Shown: piece after piece, positions 9,232 to 16,831 of the stretch
Position numbering within the stretch: the stretch's first letter is position 1
How the letters are laid out: the number at the start of each line of letters is the position of its first letter
NCBI GenBank assembly: GCA_963663365.2
Contig: CAXXIH010000001.1
Coordinates: 186,001 to 250,000, forward strand
Direction of reading: 5' to 3'
Length of the DNA stretch: 64,000 nt
Origin: G963663365 sp963663365
Lineage (GTDB): Bacteria; Hinthialibacterota; Hinthialibacteria; Hinthialibacterales; G963663365
Position numbers and translations under genes: made by a program
Notes under the pieces: generated by a model
Told to the model about the DNA's origin: nothing
The model's database searches: none
The model's input: only the letters and a program-made list of their open reading frames with translations

Positions 9232-10437
9232 ATGAAAAAGGAACGTCTTTTGGATACCGCTTTTGTCCTGAAAACTGTGGCCGAAGCCATCAACCTGCGT
9301 GAGGGGCCGCAGGGTGTACGGCGAAGTTTATGGGAACTACATCGCACAACCCCGCGTTCGACACGGGATTGGGCTCGCGCCGTAGGGATTCCGATTCCCG
9401 TAATTGCCGCCCTGCGTGGTGAACTGGAGTCACGGGGACTGCTGCGGCCCGGACCGCATCCATCGCCGACAGCCGATGGAGAAAAACTACTTGAAGAATT
9501 GTTTGGCGGTGAAAAACTGCCCGAACCATTTTGCCCCATGTGCCGGGGGAATGCCCTGTTGCTTCCGCCTGAACTTTTGCCATTGGCAGAAATTCTAGCT
9601 CCTGTCATGGAACAAAGACCCGAAGCCGATCCTTCGCTCGATCAGAGCCATGCCGTTCCGGAGTCGAGTTTGTTGCGGGCTCTGATGGCAGCTTCCAGTG
9701 GAGAGTTGAGCGGAGATGTTCTGTTTATGGGTGATGACGATTTGGCTTCTGTGGCTTTGGCTCTTCTTATCTCCGAACATATGCCGGAATTGCGAGACCG
9801 AATTCAGATCACTGTTCTCGATATCGACAAGCGCTATTTGACCTATATTGAAGAGGCTATCTCCGATCTTGATTTATCTGTCAATGTTGAGTGTTATGAC
9901 GCGCGTCAAGACCTTCCGGATAACCTAACAGGACGGTTTTCGATTACGGTGACAGATCCTCCTTACACGCAGGATGGTATTTCTTTGTTCGCATGGCGTT
10001 GTGCACAAGCCATGCGCAATGAAGGAGGCGAGCTATATTTAGCCTACGCTCCCCAGGCTCCCCTCGCTCAGCATGCCATCCAGGCTTCACTTATTGAGCA
10101 AGGGTGGATTCTTCATCGAGTTTACCCGCAGGCTTGCAGGTATGTGGGGGCCAGTGTCCACGCCAATACCTCAGACCTCTACCATCTTCGTTTCTCGGGC
10201 AATCGAGACAGATGCGCACCGGAAATTACCCGGACTGCGTGCTACTCTTCTGTCTATACTAACCAGCTCCGTGCCCCCGGCGGAATCTATCGCTGCATGA
10301 AATGCGGTTGTGAGATTTGCGTCGGTCCGGAGAAGCAGTTCGTGACAATTGCCGGACTGAAAGATGCCGGTTGTCCTGGGTGTGGCCATGGGCGGTTTCA
10401 CCGCTATGGCGGAGCCCCCAATAAGGATGAAAATTAA
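9232..10437 (+). CDS. bpsA: N4-bis(aminopropyl)spermidine synthase (branched polyamine synthase)
   Basis: The 401-residue protein matches BpsA, which adds two aminopropyl groups from decarboxylated S-adenosylmethionine to one nitrogen of spermidine to give a branched polyamine. Visible features are an N-terminal winged-helix-like region (residues 30-90), CPMC at 101-104, the GDDD motif at 167-170 described as substrate-binding in the archaeal enzyme, a Rossmann methyltransferase-like core with VLDIDKRY, the DPPYT motif at 242-246, and a C-terminal Cys-rich segment (CMKCGCEIC, GCPGCGHG). Length is slightly above the archaeal enzyme. speD begins just after the stop, giving substrate supply and use in one operon. 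BpsA is best known from thermophiles. Confidence 0.88.
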   Translation: MKKERLLDTAFVLKTVAEAINLREGPQGVRRSLWELHRTTPRSTRDWARAVGIPIPVIAALRGELESRGLLRPGPHPSPTADGEKLLEELFGGEKLPEPFCPMCRGNALLLPPELLPLAEILAPVMEQRPEADPSLDQSHAVPESSLLRALMAASSGELSGDVLFMGDDDLASVALALLISEHMPELRDRIQITVLDIDKRYLTYIEEAISDLDLSVNVECYDARQDLPDNLTGRFSITVTDPPYTQDGISLFAWRCAQAMRNEGGELYLAYAPQAPLAQHAIQASLIEQGWILHRVYPQACRYVGASVHANTSDLYHLRFSGNRDRCAPEITRTACYSSVYTNQLRAPGGIYRCMKCGCEICVGPEKQFVTIAGLKDAGCPGCGHGRFHRYGGAPNKDEN

Positions 10438-10438
10438 A

Positions 10439-10849
10439 ATGAGTCCAACAGTGGTACGTGAGACATTGGCCGCCGCCAAACCGGTGGGCAAGGCCGAAGT
10501 CCACGAGCACATTTTGCTTGACCTTTGGGTCGATGACCTGCAATGGCTTGAAAAATTCGAGCCGATGCAGGTTTTATTACGTGCCGCTGTTGGAGAAGAA
10601 GCATTGGTTGTGATTCAAGAGCACTACCACCAGTTTGAGCCATCCGGATATACCGGATATCTGCTTTTGGCCCAGTCGCATATTTCTGTTCATAGCTGGG
10701 TGGAAGAGCGGCTTTTAACCCTGGACATACTTGCTTGTGCCCCGGGGGCCTCACAACGAGTTGCAGATCGCTTAATTGAAAGAATTCAACCCAGAGATTT
10801 CAAACGCGTCCCGGTGTGGCGCGGGGAGGATCGTCGTGTTGTCAAATAA
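10439..10849 (+). CDS. speD: S-adenosylmethionine decarboxylase proenzyme (SpeD, class 1B)
   Basis: The 136-residue protein is a prokaryotic pyruvoyl AdoMet decarboxylase. It would self-cleave before Ser80 to make the pyruvoyl group and decarboxylate AdoMet, giving the aminopropyl donor used by BpsA. Ser80, His85 and Cys100 keep the exact spacing of the catalytic Ser63, His68 and Cys83 of the Thermotoga enzyme. The residue before the cleaved Ser, usually Glu, is Gln79. ATG 10439 is chosen because AAGGA lies about 11 nt upstream; ATG 10427 is possible and would overlap bpsA. Some SpeD homologues have become arginine or ornithine decarboxylases, but the bpsA neighbour favours the AdoMet reaction. 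Confidence 0.85.
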   Translation: MSPTVVRETLAAAKPVGKAEVHEHILLDLWVDDLQWLEKFEPMQVLLRAAVGEEALVVIQEHYHQFEPSGYTGYLLLAQSHISVHSWVEERLLTLDILACAPGASQRVADRLIERIQPRDFKRVPVWRGEDRRVVK

Positions 10850-13286
10850 AAAAGTCCAGATTGGATTGCTCGTCATTGTATTTGTTGGCATAGCCGCAGG
10901 GCTTCATTTCCTTGTGTTTACTCCTATTCAACAACAATGGAGCGATCTTAGCGGCGAACAAGAAGAACTTGGCCGAAAATACAGTCAAATCATGGGATTT
11001 GTCGGCCAGCGAGGTCAGACTCAAAACCTGCCCAAAACCGTCGAAGAATCTTTGACAACAATTCAGAGCCGCCTTGATGAAATGACACAATCTCTTGTGA
11101 AACTTGGCGATCCCACAACCGGCCTGGAAATTGTTGAACGCTATGATTCCGACCTAAGCCAGCAGGATTTTATCAATGACATCCTTGTTGGTGTAAAGCA
11201 TATGCAGGAATTAGAAAGTTCCTCGCCCGTAACCCGAATTAATGTTTCCTCCCAATGGGGCGCGGACTTTACGCTTGGCGAAGGCAAATTCGGCACCGGA
11301 TTTTCTGCTCGTGACGGTCGTGTACGTGTGTATCCCAATTTTACGGGCGGAACACGAGTGCTTTCGGAAACAGCCGGTACCGTTGAGTTTTTCTTCCGGC
11401 CCGATTGGGATCCGAACGAATTGGAAATGTCCAACAAGATGAAGATGATCTTTTTGGCATTAGGGCAAAAAACAATCGATTCACTCGATAAAATGCCTGA
11501 AAACATGATGCCCGATGCTTTGATGCGGCTCACATCCAGCGGGCAACCTCCTTATACCTTGGAGTGCAGTCTTTCTGTTTATAAGGGCCAAGGTTCTTCT
11601 CTTGTATTTGAAATTCGTGACTATACCGGACGCACAAGCCGCTTAACGGCCATGCTCACAGATTGGAAACCCGGCAACTGGTATCACATTGCAGCTGTGT
11701 GGGAAAAGAACCGTCAGGCTTTGTATATCAACGGTTCCAACCGTGGTAATCCTATGATGGCCACTGTCTCCATTCGTGACCAAGAAGACCGCGAATACCT
11801 TGAAGACCTTGCTCCCGATGCAGCCGCCGGCGCCGGCATGGGCATGGGCATGGGCGGATACGGTATGGGTATGGGTATGGGCATGGGCATGATGGGTATG
11901 GGAGGCATGGGCATGGGCATGGGAGGCATGGGTATGGGTATGGGAGGCATGGGTATGGGAGGCGGCGGCGGAATGGGCCGTGGTCCCATGGGTGGCCAAA
12001 CCCTGACCATGGGTGTTGTTGAGCCGACCGAACTTCAGGCTATTTATGTCGGCTGCGATGAGACCGGCGGTTTCGCATCAGAAGGCGATATTGACGATCT
12101 ACGCATTTCCGGAAGCGTTCGCATTCCTTCAAGCGCCGCTGCCGACCAGCCACGTTCTCGTGAAGCCGATACTCTGCTTTTGGATCAGTTCGATCAAGAA
12201 TATGTCGATCCCACCCAGCTGATTTTGTTGCTCAGCGAACTGCGAACCCGCCAATCATTGAAAGCAGCGGGTGTTAGCGCGGCAATCTCAAACCAGAAAG
12301 CATGGGAATACAGCGTTTTCCAAAAAGCCCTGGGTATCGATACCGACTTGCTTGGCGATCCGGCAACCGATCAGACGCTACGCATTGTCCGTGTTCTTGT
12401 GACATTGGATTACATTCTTAAGAATGTAAAAACCTATGGTTTCGACGAACTCTTGAAACTTTTGGAAATCGGCCAAGAGGGCACAGATGTGCTCTATTCG
12501 GCTGAAATGTTCCAGAAAGATAAACTGTACTCAGTTGGAAAATTCCTGCAGTTTGCCTATTCCATCGCCGATACAGCTACAAAAAACGATATCGCCGAAA
12601 TTTCCCGTATTGTCTATAAGGGGCAGAGCTATGCTGTCACGGATGATGAATTACGTGAACATTTCCAAACACGAAAAGATGAACTCACCAGGTCTATCTA
12701 TGGCGAAGAAGGGGGCATGGGAGGCTTCGGCATGGGCATGGGCATGGGGATGGGCATGGGAATGGGTATGGGTATGGGTATGGGCATGGGTATGGGCATG
12801 GGGATGGGCATGGGTGGATATGGCGGCATGGGCATGATGGGCGATATGTATTCGCTTCGTTATGATGAGGAAACAGGTGAGATGCTCTCTCCAGAACAGA
12901 TCAAAGAGAAAATGGAGCAGCGCCAAAAAGATATGGCAACCCTCGCCGCCTGGAGAAAGATCGAGAAGGAAGGCGACATTCCTGAAGATGTCATCATTGA
13001 GTACAATGTTAATAAGGTGCAGAACAACGAAGACTTCTACATCAAACGTGCCGCCGGTGTCGATTTCTTGGCTGATTTCAAAGCATTTACCCGCTATCTC
13101 CATAGCCTAGAGTATGGACAAGAACTTAATACGATTAACCGTTTGGATATCGAGACGAATCCGGATGATACACTTTCGGTGAAGATGGATGTTGAATCTC
13201 ATCATGTGGAACAGCCGGAATCGATGATGGCTGGTGAAGAAGCAGAAGGTGCGGCCGCATCGGCCTCCTCGACATCTGTCGGCTGA
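10836..13286 (+). CDS. Membrane-anchored LamG-like protein with two Gly-Met repeat blocks
   Basis: The product (about 816 residues) has one N-terminal membrane helix (residues 9-30), a coiled coil to about 95 reminiscent of PilO/GspM stalks, and a LamG/concanavalin-like fold at about 140-430 (FTLGEGKFGTGFSA, GTVEFFFRPDW, WYHIAAVWEKNRQALYINGS, EGDIDDLRISG). A Gly-Met block (about 330-387) is inserted between two LamG strands. A second, with 14 consecutive Gly-Met pairs, lies at about 627-672 in an otherwise helical C-terminal half. GTG 10836 (TTG 10839 is possible) has GGAGGA upstream and overlaps the speD end, so it is translated with the polyamine genes. Most of the protein would be periplasmic. 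Function is unknown; see findings. Confidence 0.8.
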   Translation: MLSNKKVQIGLLVIVFVGIAAGLHFLVFTPIQQQWSDLSGEQEELGRKYSQIMGFVGQRGQTQNLPKTVEESLTTIQSRLDEMTQSLVKLGDPTTGLEIVERYDSDLSQQDFINDILVGVKHMQELESSSPVTRINVSSQWGADFTLGEGKFGTGFSARDGRVRVYPNFTGGTRVLSETAGTVEFFFRPDWDPNELEMSNKMKMIFLALGQKTIDSLDKMPENMMPDALMRLTSSGQPPYTLECSLSVYKGQGSSLVFEIRDYTGRTSRLTAMLTDWKPGNWYHIAAVWEKNRQALYINGSNRGNPMMATVSIRDQEDREYLEDLAPDAAAGAGMGMGMGGYGMGMGMGMGMMGMGGMGMGMGGMGMGMGGMGMGGGGGMGRGPMGGQTLTMGVVEPTELQAIYVGCDETGGFASEGDIDDLRISGSVRIPSSAAADQPRSREADTLLLDQFDQEYVDPTQLILLLSELRTRQSLKAAGVSAAISNQKAWEYSVFQKALGIDTDLLGDPATDQTLRIVRVLVTLDYILKNVKTYGFDELLKLLEIGQEGTDVLYSAEMFQKDKLYSVGKFLQFAYSIADTATKNDIAEISRIVYKGQSYAVTDDELREHFQTRKDELTRSIYGEEGGMGGFGMGMGMGMGMGMGMGMGMGMGMGMGMGMGGYGGMGMMGDMYSLRYDEETGEMLSPEQIKEKMEQRQKDMATLAAWRKIEKEGDIPEDVIIEYNVNKVQNNEDFYIKRAAGVDFLADFKAFTRYLHSLEYGQELNTINRLDIETNPDDTLSVKMDVESHHVEQPESMMAGEEAEGAAASASSTSVG
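11836..11998 (+). repeat. Gly-Met codon repeat block 1
   Basis: Tandem GGN-ATG hexamers with interspersed Gly and Tyr codons, encoding runs of Gly-Met inside the LamG domain. Third positions of the glycine codons vary (ggc, ggt, gga). The array is in frame throughout, so length changes would not shift the frame. Confidence 0.9.
12715..12845 (+). repeat. Gly-Met codon repeat block 2
   Basis: A purer array than block 1: 14 successive GGN-ATG hexamers between about 12729 and 12812, flanked by Gly-Gly-Tyr and Gly-Met codons. All four glycine codons occur. Confidence 0.92.
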
Positions 13287-13313
13287 TTGTCAGCCTTTAT
13301 ACTTTTGGCTTGC

Positions 13314-13346
13314 AAAAGGCGCGATGTTAATCATCGCGCCTTTTTT
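13314..13346 (+). terminator. Strong terminator of bpsA-speD-LamG operon
   Basis: Perfect 13-bp stem (13314-13326 with 13332-13344), 5-base loop, and a run of six T residues at 13341-13346. It begins 28 bp after the stop codon. Confidence 0.92.
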
Positions 13347-13438
13347 GTTGGACAATTGGTAGAATTAGAGGGGAGAGATTTTCGGCGATTGAGGGGAGTT
13401 TAAATTTCGAATAGCAATCAAATTAGAAAACAGCGATA

Positions 13439-13463
13439 GATAACGTGGATAACGTGCGTTATC
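13439..13463. repeat. Direct and inverted GATAACG repeats
   Basis: GATAACGTG occurs twice in tandem (13439-13447, 13448-13456). The second copy forms a perfect inverted repeat with CGTTATC at 13457-13463 around a 2-base centre. The form is that of a protein operator, but it lies between the ends of two convergent operons. Confidence 0.55.
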
Positions 13464-13537
13464 TCACGCGCTATGGGTATGTAGTCTCGACGTTGTAGGA
13501 TTGTTCTGAACTGCGGTGTGAATTGGTGTGATTTTGC

Positions 13538-14104
13538 CTACGCCTCAGCGGAACGTTTCATCATGCGCAGTTCGGCGATTCCGAAACCGGCGATAATCGC
13601 GATCGCTACCAAGAGAACGGCGTTTGACCAAATCGGCGGACCTGAAGCACCCGTGCCCCAACCCAAGGCGCGTCCTAAAAGAAGGATCAAGATCGTCGAA
13701 GAGAAAATCGTCGAAAGTATCTTTCCCAAAACTCCCCGCTCATGCATTCCGTGCTGATACGCGTGTATGGTTTTTAGAACGGCTGCGCTGCAATCGAAGT
13801 AGAGCAAAATGATGAGCAGCCATAAAGAAACGGTGTTTTCGGCCAAAAGGCCGAGTAGCACGGTGTAGCGAAATATCTGATCAGCTAACGTGTCAACAAC
13901 CTGGCCAAAGGGGCTGGTGCTATTGGTTCTCCGAGCGATAACGCCATCCAAAACGTCGGTCAGTTCCGCGAAGGCCGCAAGCACAAAAACCGCCCAAACG
14001 CTCCAATCCGACTCTGATGAATAATGAAAGACAATGGCCCAGACCGGTGCCAGTCCCAACCGTGTCCAAGACAGGATTGATGGAATCCGCGATTGAGAAC
14101 TCAC
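13538..14104 (-). CDS. CDP-alcohol phosphatidyltransferase family protein
   Basis: The 188-residue integral membrane enzyme carries the complete family signature D-x2-DG-x2-AR-x8-G-x3-D-x3-D, read as DVLDGVIARR...G...DTLAD at about residues 50-75. The aspartates bind two metal ions for transfer of a phosphatidyl group from CDP-diacylglycerol to an alcohol in the inner membrane. Several hydrophobic segments surround the motif. The start lies 9 bp after the end of the pgsA-like gene, so the two are cotranscribed. The acceptor alcohol cannot be read; a second phosphatidylglycerophosphate synthase or an inositol- or glycerol-type enzyme are alternatives. Confidence 0.85.
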   Translation of the reverse strand: MSSQSRIPSILSWTRLGLAPVWAIVFHYSSESDWSVWAVFVLAAFAELTDVLDGVIARRTNSTSPFGQVVDTLADQIFRYTVLLGLLAENTVSLWLLIILLYFDCSAAVLKTIHAYQHGMHERGVLGKILSTIFSSTILILLLGRALGWGTGASGPPIWSNAVLLVAIAIIAGFGIAELRMMKRSAEA

Positions 14105-14113
14105 TTTGCACCT

Positions 14114-14779
14114 CTAAGGGGAATCCGAAGTTGATGACGAGCCATTTGAATCAGATGGCACTAACGAACTGATACGCAGTCCGCGCCACAAGTATTGTAG
14201 AAAACAAATCGCCGACAATGAACCGGTTATGAGAAAGATAATTCGGCGAATCGGAAGCGGCAGATTGAATACAACCGCACAGACTGTGATGAATGAGAAA
14301 GCCATCGCCCATTTTCCCATCCGTACAGGTGTTGCTCGCACTTCATGTTCCACAGCGGCAAACATCGCCCATCCGACCACAATCAACAGATCCTTACTAA
14401 TGCAGACGACGGCCAACCATACGGGAATCTGTCTATACCAAGCAAAAAGCACAAACGAGGTAAGCACGAACAATTTGTCGGCCATTGGATCCAACAAACT
14501 GCCTAGTGTTGTGACCGATTGGGTTTTTCTTGCTATATAGCCGTCTAAAAAATCAGTGGCCGCAATTATTATTAGGATAATTTGAGTTCCGAGTCTGAAT
14601 GTAGGTTCACCGGCCACCATTTCCAGGCTATCCAATCCTTCGACTCCTTCTATACCGGCCAGGCGGGCCGCTTGACGCATGTGGTAGGCGGCCGTCACAA
14701 AAAACGCTGGGATCAACATGATCCGCGTCATGGTAAGGATATTTGCCAGGTTGGATGGCTGTCGTCGCTGTTGCTGCAT
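14114..14779 (-). CDS. pgsA: CDP-diacylglycerol-glycerol-3-phosphate 3-phosphatidyltransferase (PgsA-like)
   Basis: The 221-residue membrane protein has N-x-LT-x-TR at the start (NLANILTMTRIMLIPAFF), typical of PgsA, and the full metal-binding motif DFLDGYIARK...LGSLLDPMADKL at about 97-122. PgsA makes phosphatidylglycerophosphate, the first committed step to phosphatidylglycerol and cardiolipin. Compared with the usual 180-190 residues it has an extra hydrophilic stretch at about 35-60 between the first two helices and a Ser-rich tail. It is the first gene of a two-gene minus-strand operon with another enzyme of the same family. Confidence 0.82.
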   Translation of the reverse strand: MQQQRRQPSNLANILTMTRIMLIPAFFVTAAYHMRQAARLAGIEGVEGLDSLEMVAGEPTFRLGTQIILIIIAATDFLDGYIARKTQSVTTLGSLLDPMADKLFVLTSFVLFAWYRQIPVWLAVVCISKDLLIVVGWAMFAAVEHEVRATPVRMGKWAMAFSFITVCAVVFNLPLPIRRIIFLITGSLSAICFLQYLWRGLRISSLVPSDSNGSSSTSDSP

Positions 14780-14945
14780 CGATTCAAACTGTCCGTGAAA
14801 CCGCTAAAGTCCACGCTCATATACCAGCTGTTTGCCGAATATGGCGGTGGAATGAATCCGATGCTAGGCTCCATTCATCGCTATGTAATGATTGTGCCTG
14901 AATCAGGGGCGTTTCGGAGCCCCATTCAGGTTCGTTTGAATTACC

Positions 14946-15182
14946 ATGAAAGATATGAAAAATCGTCTTCTACGCCGCGTGGAAGTTATCGTTTGGTCGG
15001 TTGTGGTCATTATGGTCGCGCTGCTATATCTCCGTATCTTTACGCCCTTGGGCGGGACTTTTCCGGAACGCACGAGGGGCCCTGCTGCCGGTGTGCATCC
15101 CGAATTCTATGAATTGGGCGATATCCCAGATGATGAACGCCAAATCATCGAAGCTTTGCCAACTGAAAGAGTCTACGAATGA
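14946..15182 (+). CDS. Small single-helix membrane protein
   Basis: A 78-residue frame with a basic start (KDMKNRLLRRVE), one membrane helix at about 13-32 (VIVWSVVVIMVALLYLRIF) and a soluble tail ending in an acidic helix (DDERQIIEALPTERVYE). It fits the positive-inside rule. No clear ribosome-binding site is visible. It is not recognised and could be chance, but the composition is that of a bitopic membrane protein. It lies between the pgsA operon and the sigma-28 promoter of flgM. Confidence 0.5.
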   Translation: MKDMKNRLLRRVEVIVWSVVVIMVALLYLRIFTPLGGTFPERTRGPAAGVHPEFYELGDIPDDERQIIEALPTERVYE

Positions 15183-15333
15183 ATTGCTGGGGGCGGTTTT
15201 TGTTAAATTTGACTCAATATGAGAATTTTTGCCAATTGCTTAAGTTTTGTGTCTCACAGACGACAATTAGAGTACAGGAAGAGACGATCCAAAGCGGATC
15301 GAAGATAAAATAGACATATCCATTGGTTTCAGT

Positions 15334-15360
15334 TTAAGTTTTTGAGACTGACGCCGATAA
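15334..15360 (+). promoter_or_regulatory. Sigma-28 (FliA) flagellar promoter
   Basis: TTAAGTTT at 15334-15341, an 11-base spacer and GCCGATAA at 15353-15360 match the enterobacterial flagellar consensus TAAAGTTT-N11-GCCGATAA with a single mismatch and exact spacing. Transcription would begin near 15367, leaving a leader of about 95 nt before flgM. Confidence 0.85.
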
Positions 15361-15459
15361 CTTTATAAAGCCGGAGCTTATTGCGTCTTTGTTTTTGACT
15401 AAGTTCTGGAGTGTGAGTGTCTAGTTAGGGCCGGAAAACCGGCCATCTGGAGGACGGTC

Positions 15460-15774
15460 ATGGTTGACATTACAGGAATTGGCAACCAGCCAGTCCAGTC
15501 GGGTCGAGCGGCGGAGCGCAGCAGCTCGTCTTCGCGGAGCAGGGACGGCGTTGCGGCGTCAGTGTCCTCGTCTTCGTCCGCGAGCGATAGCGTTGAGATT
15601 TCCGCTGCGGCGAAAGAAAGCCAGACTGTTAGCAGGCTTGTGGGTGCCGTAAAATCTTCACCGGATGTCCGTGCGGAGGCGGTGGCCCAGGCCAAACAAA
15701 CACTGGCTGATGGCGGGTTTGAGGGGCGAAACGTTTCGCGGCAGGCTGCGGAAAATATTCTCGATTCGCTGTAA
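15460..15774 (+). CDS. flgM: Anti-sigma-28 factor, FlgM family
   Basis: The 104-residue protein is unstructured and Ser-rich in its first half, then ends with the FlgM core: VEISAAAKE, then SPDVRAEAVAQAKQTLADGGFEG and AAENILDSL. FlgM binds and silences FliA until the hook-basal body is complete, and is then exported through the flagellum. A strong GGAGG precedes ATG 15460. A near-perfect sigma-28 promoter lies upstream, matching the known feedback in which FliA transcribes its own inhibitor. No other flagellar structural genes are adjacent. A terminator follows. Confidence 0.82.
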   Translation: MVDITGIGNQPVQSGRAAERSSSSSRSRDGVAASVSSSSSASDSVEISAAAKESQTVSRLVGAVKSSPDVRAEAVAQAKQTLADGGFEGRNVSRQAAENILDSL

Positions 15775-15853
15775 GCCATATAGGCTGGAGGAGCTAGTTA
15801 AAACAGTGCCACTCCCATTTTGGAGCGTGGGAGGCACTCGAAAACGAGTGATC

Positions 15854-15883
15854 AAGGGTTTCACTTTGTGAAGCCCTTTTTTA
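15854..15883 (+). terminator. Terminator after flgM
   Basis: An 11-bp stem (15854-15864 with 15868-15878, one G-T pair), 3-base loop, then a run of T residues (ttttttatt). Confidence 0.85.
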
Positions 15884-15951
15884 TTGGCCATTTGGATTGT
15901 TCTGTCCTGTTGATAAGGCAGGTTTGCCTAGAAGGCTCCCCCTAGCTCCCC

Positions 15952-16626
15952 CTAAAACCTGCGCACGATTTTGACGTGTTTAACGCGTTCGAGAGGTACC
16001 CCCGGCATACGGATGGCGAATGGACGGAAAGAGCCTTGCGGGAAGCGAAAAATGTAAAAGTCCTGTGACGTAATTGTGTTGCCCTCTTCATCCAATAAAT
16101 AGGCGCGGAAGTCCACACCCCGGTAGTCGAAACCGGAATCGTTTTGCAATGATCCCTGAAGGTAGGCCCCGGTACGGCGGAAGAAACCTTCTGTGTACCG
16201 GTTCAGCATCATCAGCCGCAATGTGAAGCCTTTTTCAATCTCAGCTTTAACCTCTTGTTCTTTGAACTTGAATGGTTCGGTGGCTGTTACAGCCCCCGAT
16301 GCATTTTGCACCATCTCTGCATCGGCCGGTTCAGTGCGCGCGGCCAGACTTTCTGCTGCCGTAGGACCATTACTTTCCGGTGTGTACTTACGAACCTGTG
16401 AGATTGGGAATTGACGCTCAGCGCCCTCTACATCGACGACAAAGGAACCGTTGCTAAATCCCTTCATTTGCCCATAAATCTTATCTCCATTGAAAAACAA
16501 AAATTCATCGGCCAAAGCCGGAACCGGCATCATAATGGCAAGGATTATGAACAATCCCAACAGCGTATGAAGAGCGGTCTGTTTGGCCATTGTCACAAAT
16601 CCGGGCATGAGGTGCTTATCCCGCAC
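15952..16626 (-). CDS. Exported protein of unknown function
   Basis: Not recognised. The 224-residue product has a hydrophobic signal peptide ending near residue 40 (LLGLFIILAIMMPVPALADE), then FLFFNGDKIYGQMKGFSNGSFVVDVEG, a short beta-barrel-like motif seen in small exported proteins that sense or coat surfaces. The second half (about 130-224) is beta-rich: FRAYLLDEEGNTITSQDFYIFRF resembles the FxxL domain used for extracellular beta-sandwich modules. Start could be Met1, Met7 or Met13; the last places the signal peptide closest to the N-terminus. It stands alone, converging with flgM. Confidence 0.65.
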   Translation of the reverse strand: MRDKHLMPGFVTMAKQTALHTLLGLFIILAIMMPVPALADEFLFFNGDKIYGQMKGFSNGSFVVDVEGAERQFPISQVRKYTPESNGPTAAESLAARTEPADAEMVQNASGAVTATEPFKFKEQEVKAEIEKGFTLRLMMLNRYTEGFFRRTGAYLQGSLQNDSGFDYRGVDFRAYLLDEEGNTITSQDFYIFRFPQGSFRPFAIRMPGVPLERVKHVKIVRRF

Positions 16627-16831
16627 TTAAGTCCGGCAAACAATTCCTATCTGAGAGTACACATACTTCAACATTCGGATCGTAACGCAAAATTTGCGCC
16701 TGAACCGACTTTAGAGTCTATGCTATACGAAACGCCAGCCAAGATATCCTGTGTATTCGTTAGGATCCCTTCCGATTTGTGACGGAATGCTAAGGTTTTC
16801 AAACAGAAATCAACAGTCTGAGGATATGCCG

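Noticed and set aside
11643..12010. Minus-strand frames rich in His-Thr/His-Ala and Pro-Met opposite the Gly-Met block
   Set aside because: They are the complement of the hexamer repeat read in other frames, with no start signals; the plus-strand LamG frame explains the DNA.
12651..13103. Minus-strand 150-codon frame with a His-rich stretch opposite Gly-Met block 2
   Set aside because: Also a shadow of the repeat; no ribosome-binding site and no family features outside the repeat.
14582..15112. Plus-strand 176-codon frame overlapping pgsA
   Set aside because: Overlaps the clearly recognised pgsA on the other strand and has no protein-like motifs.
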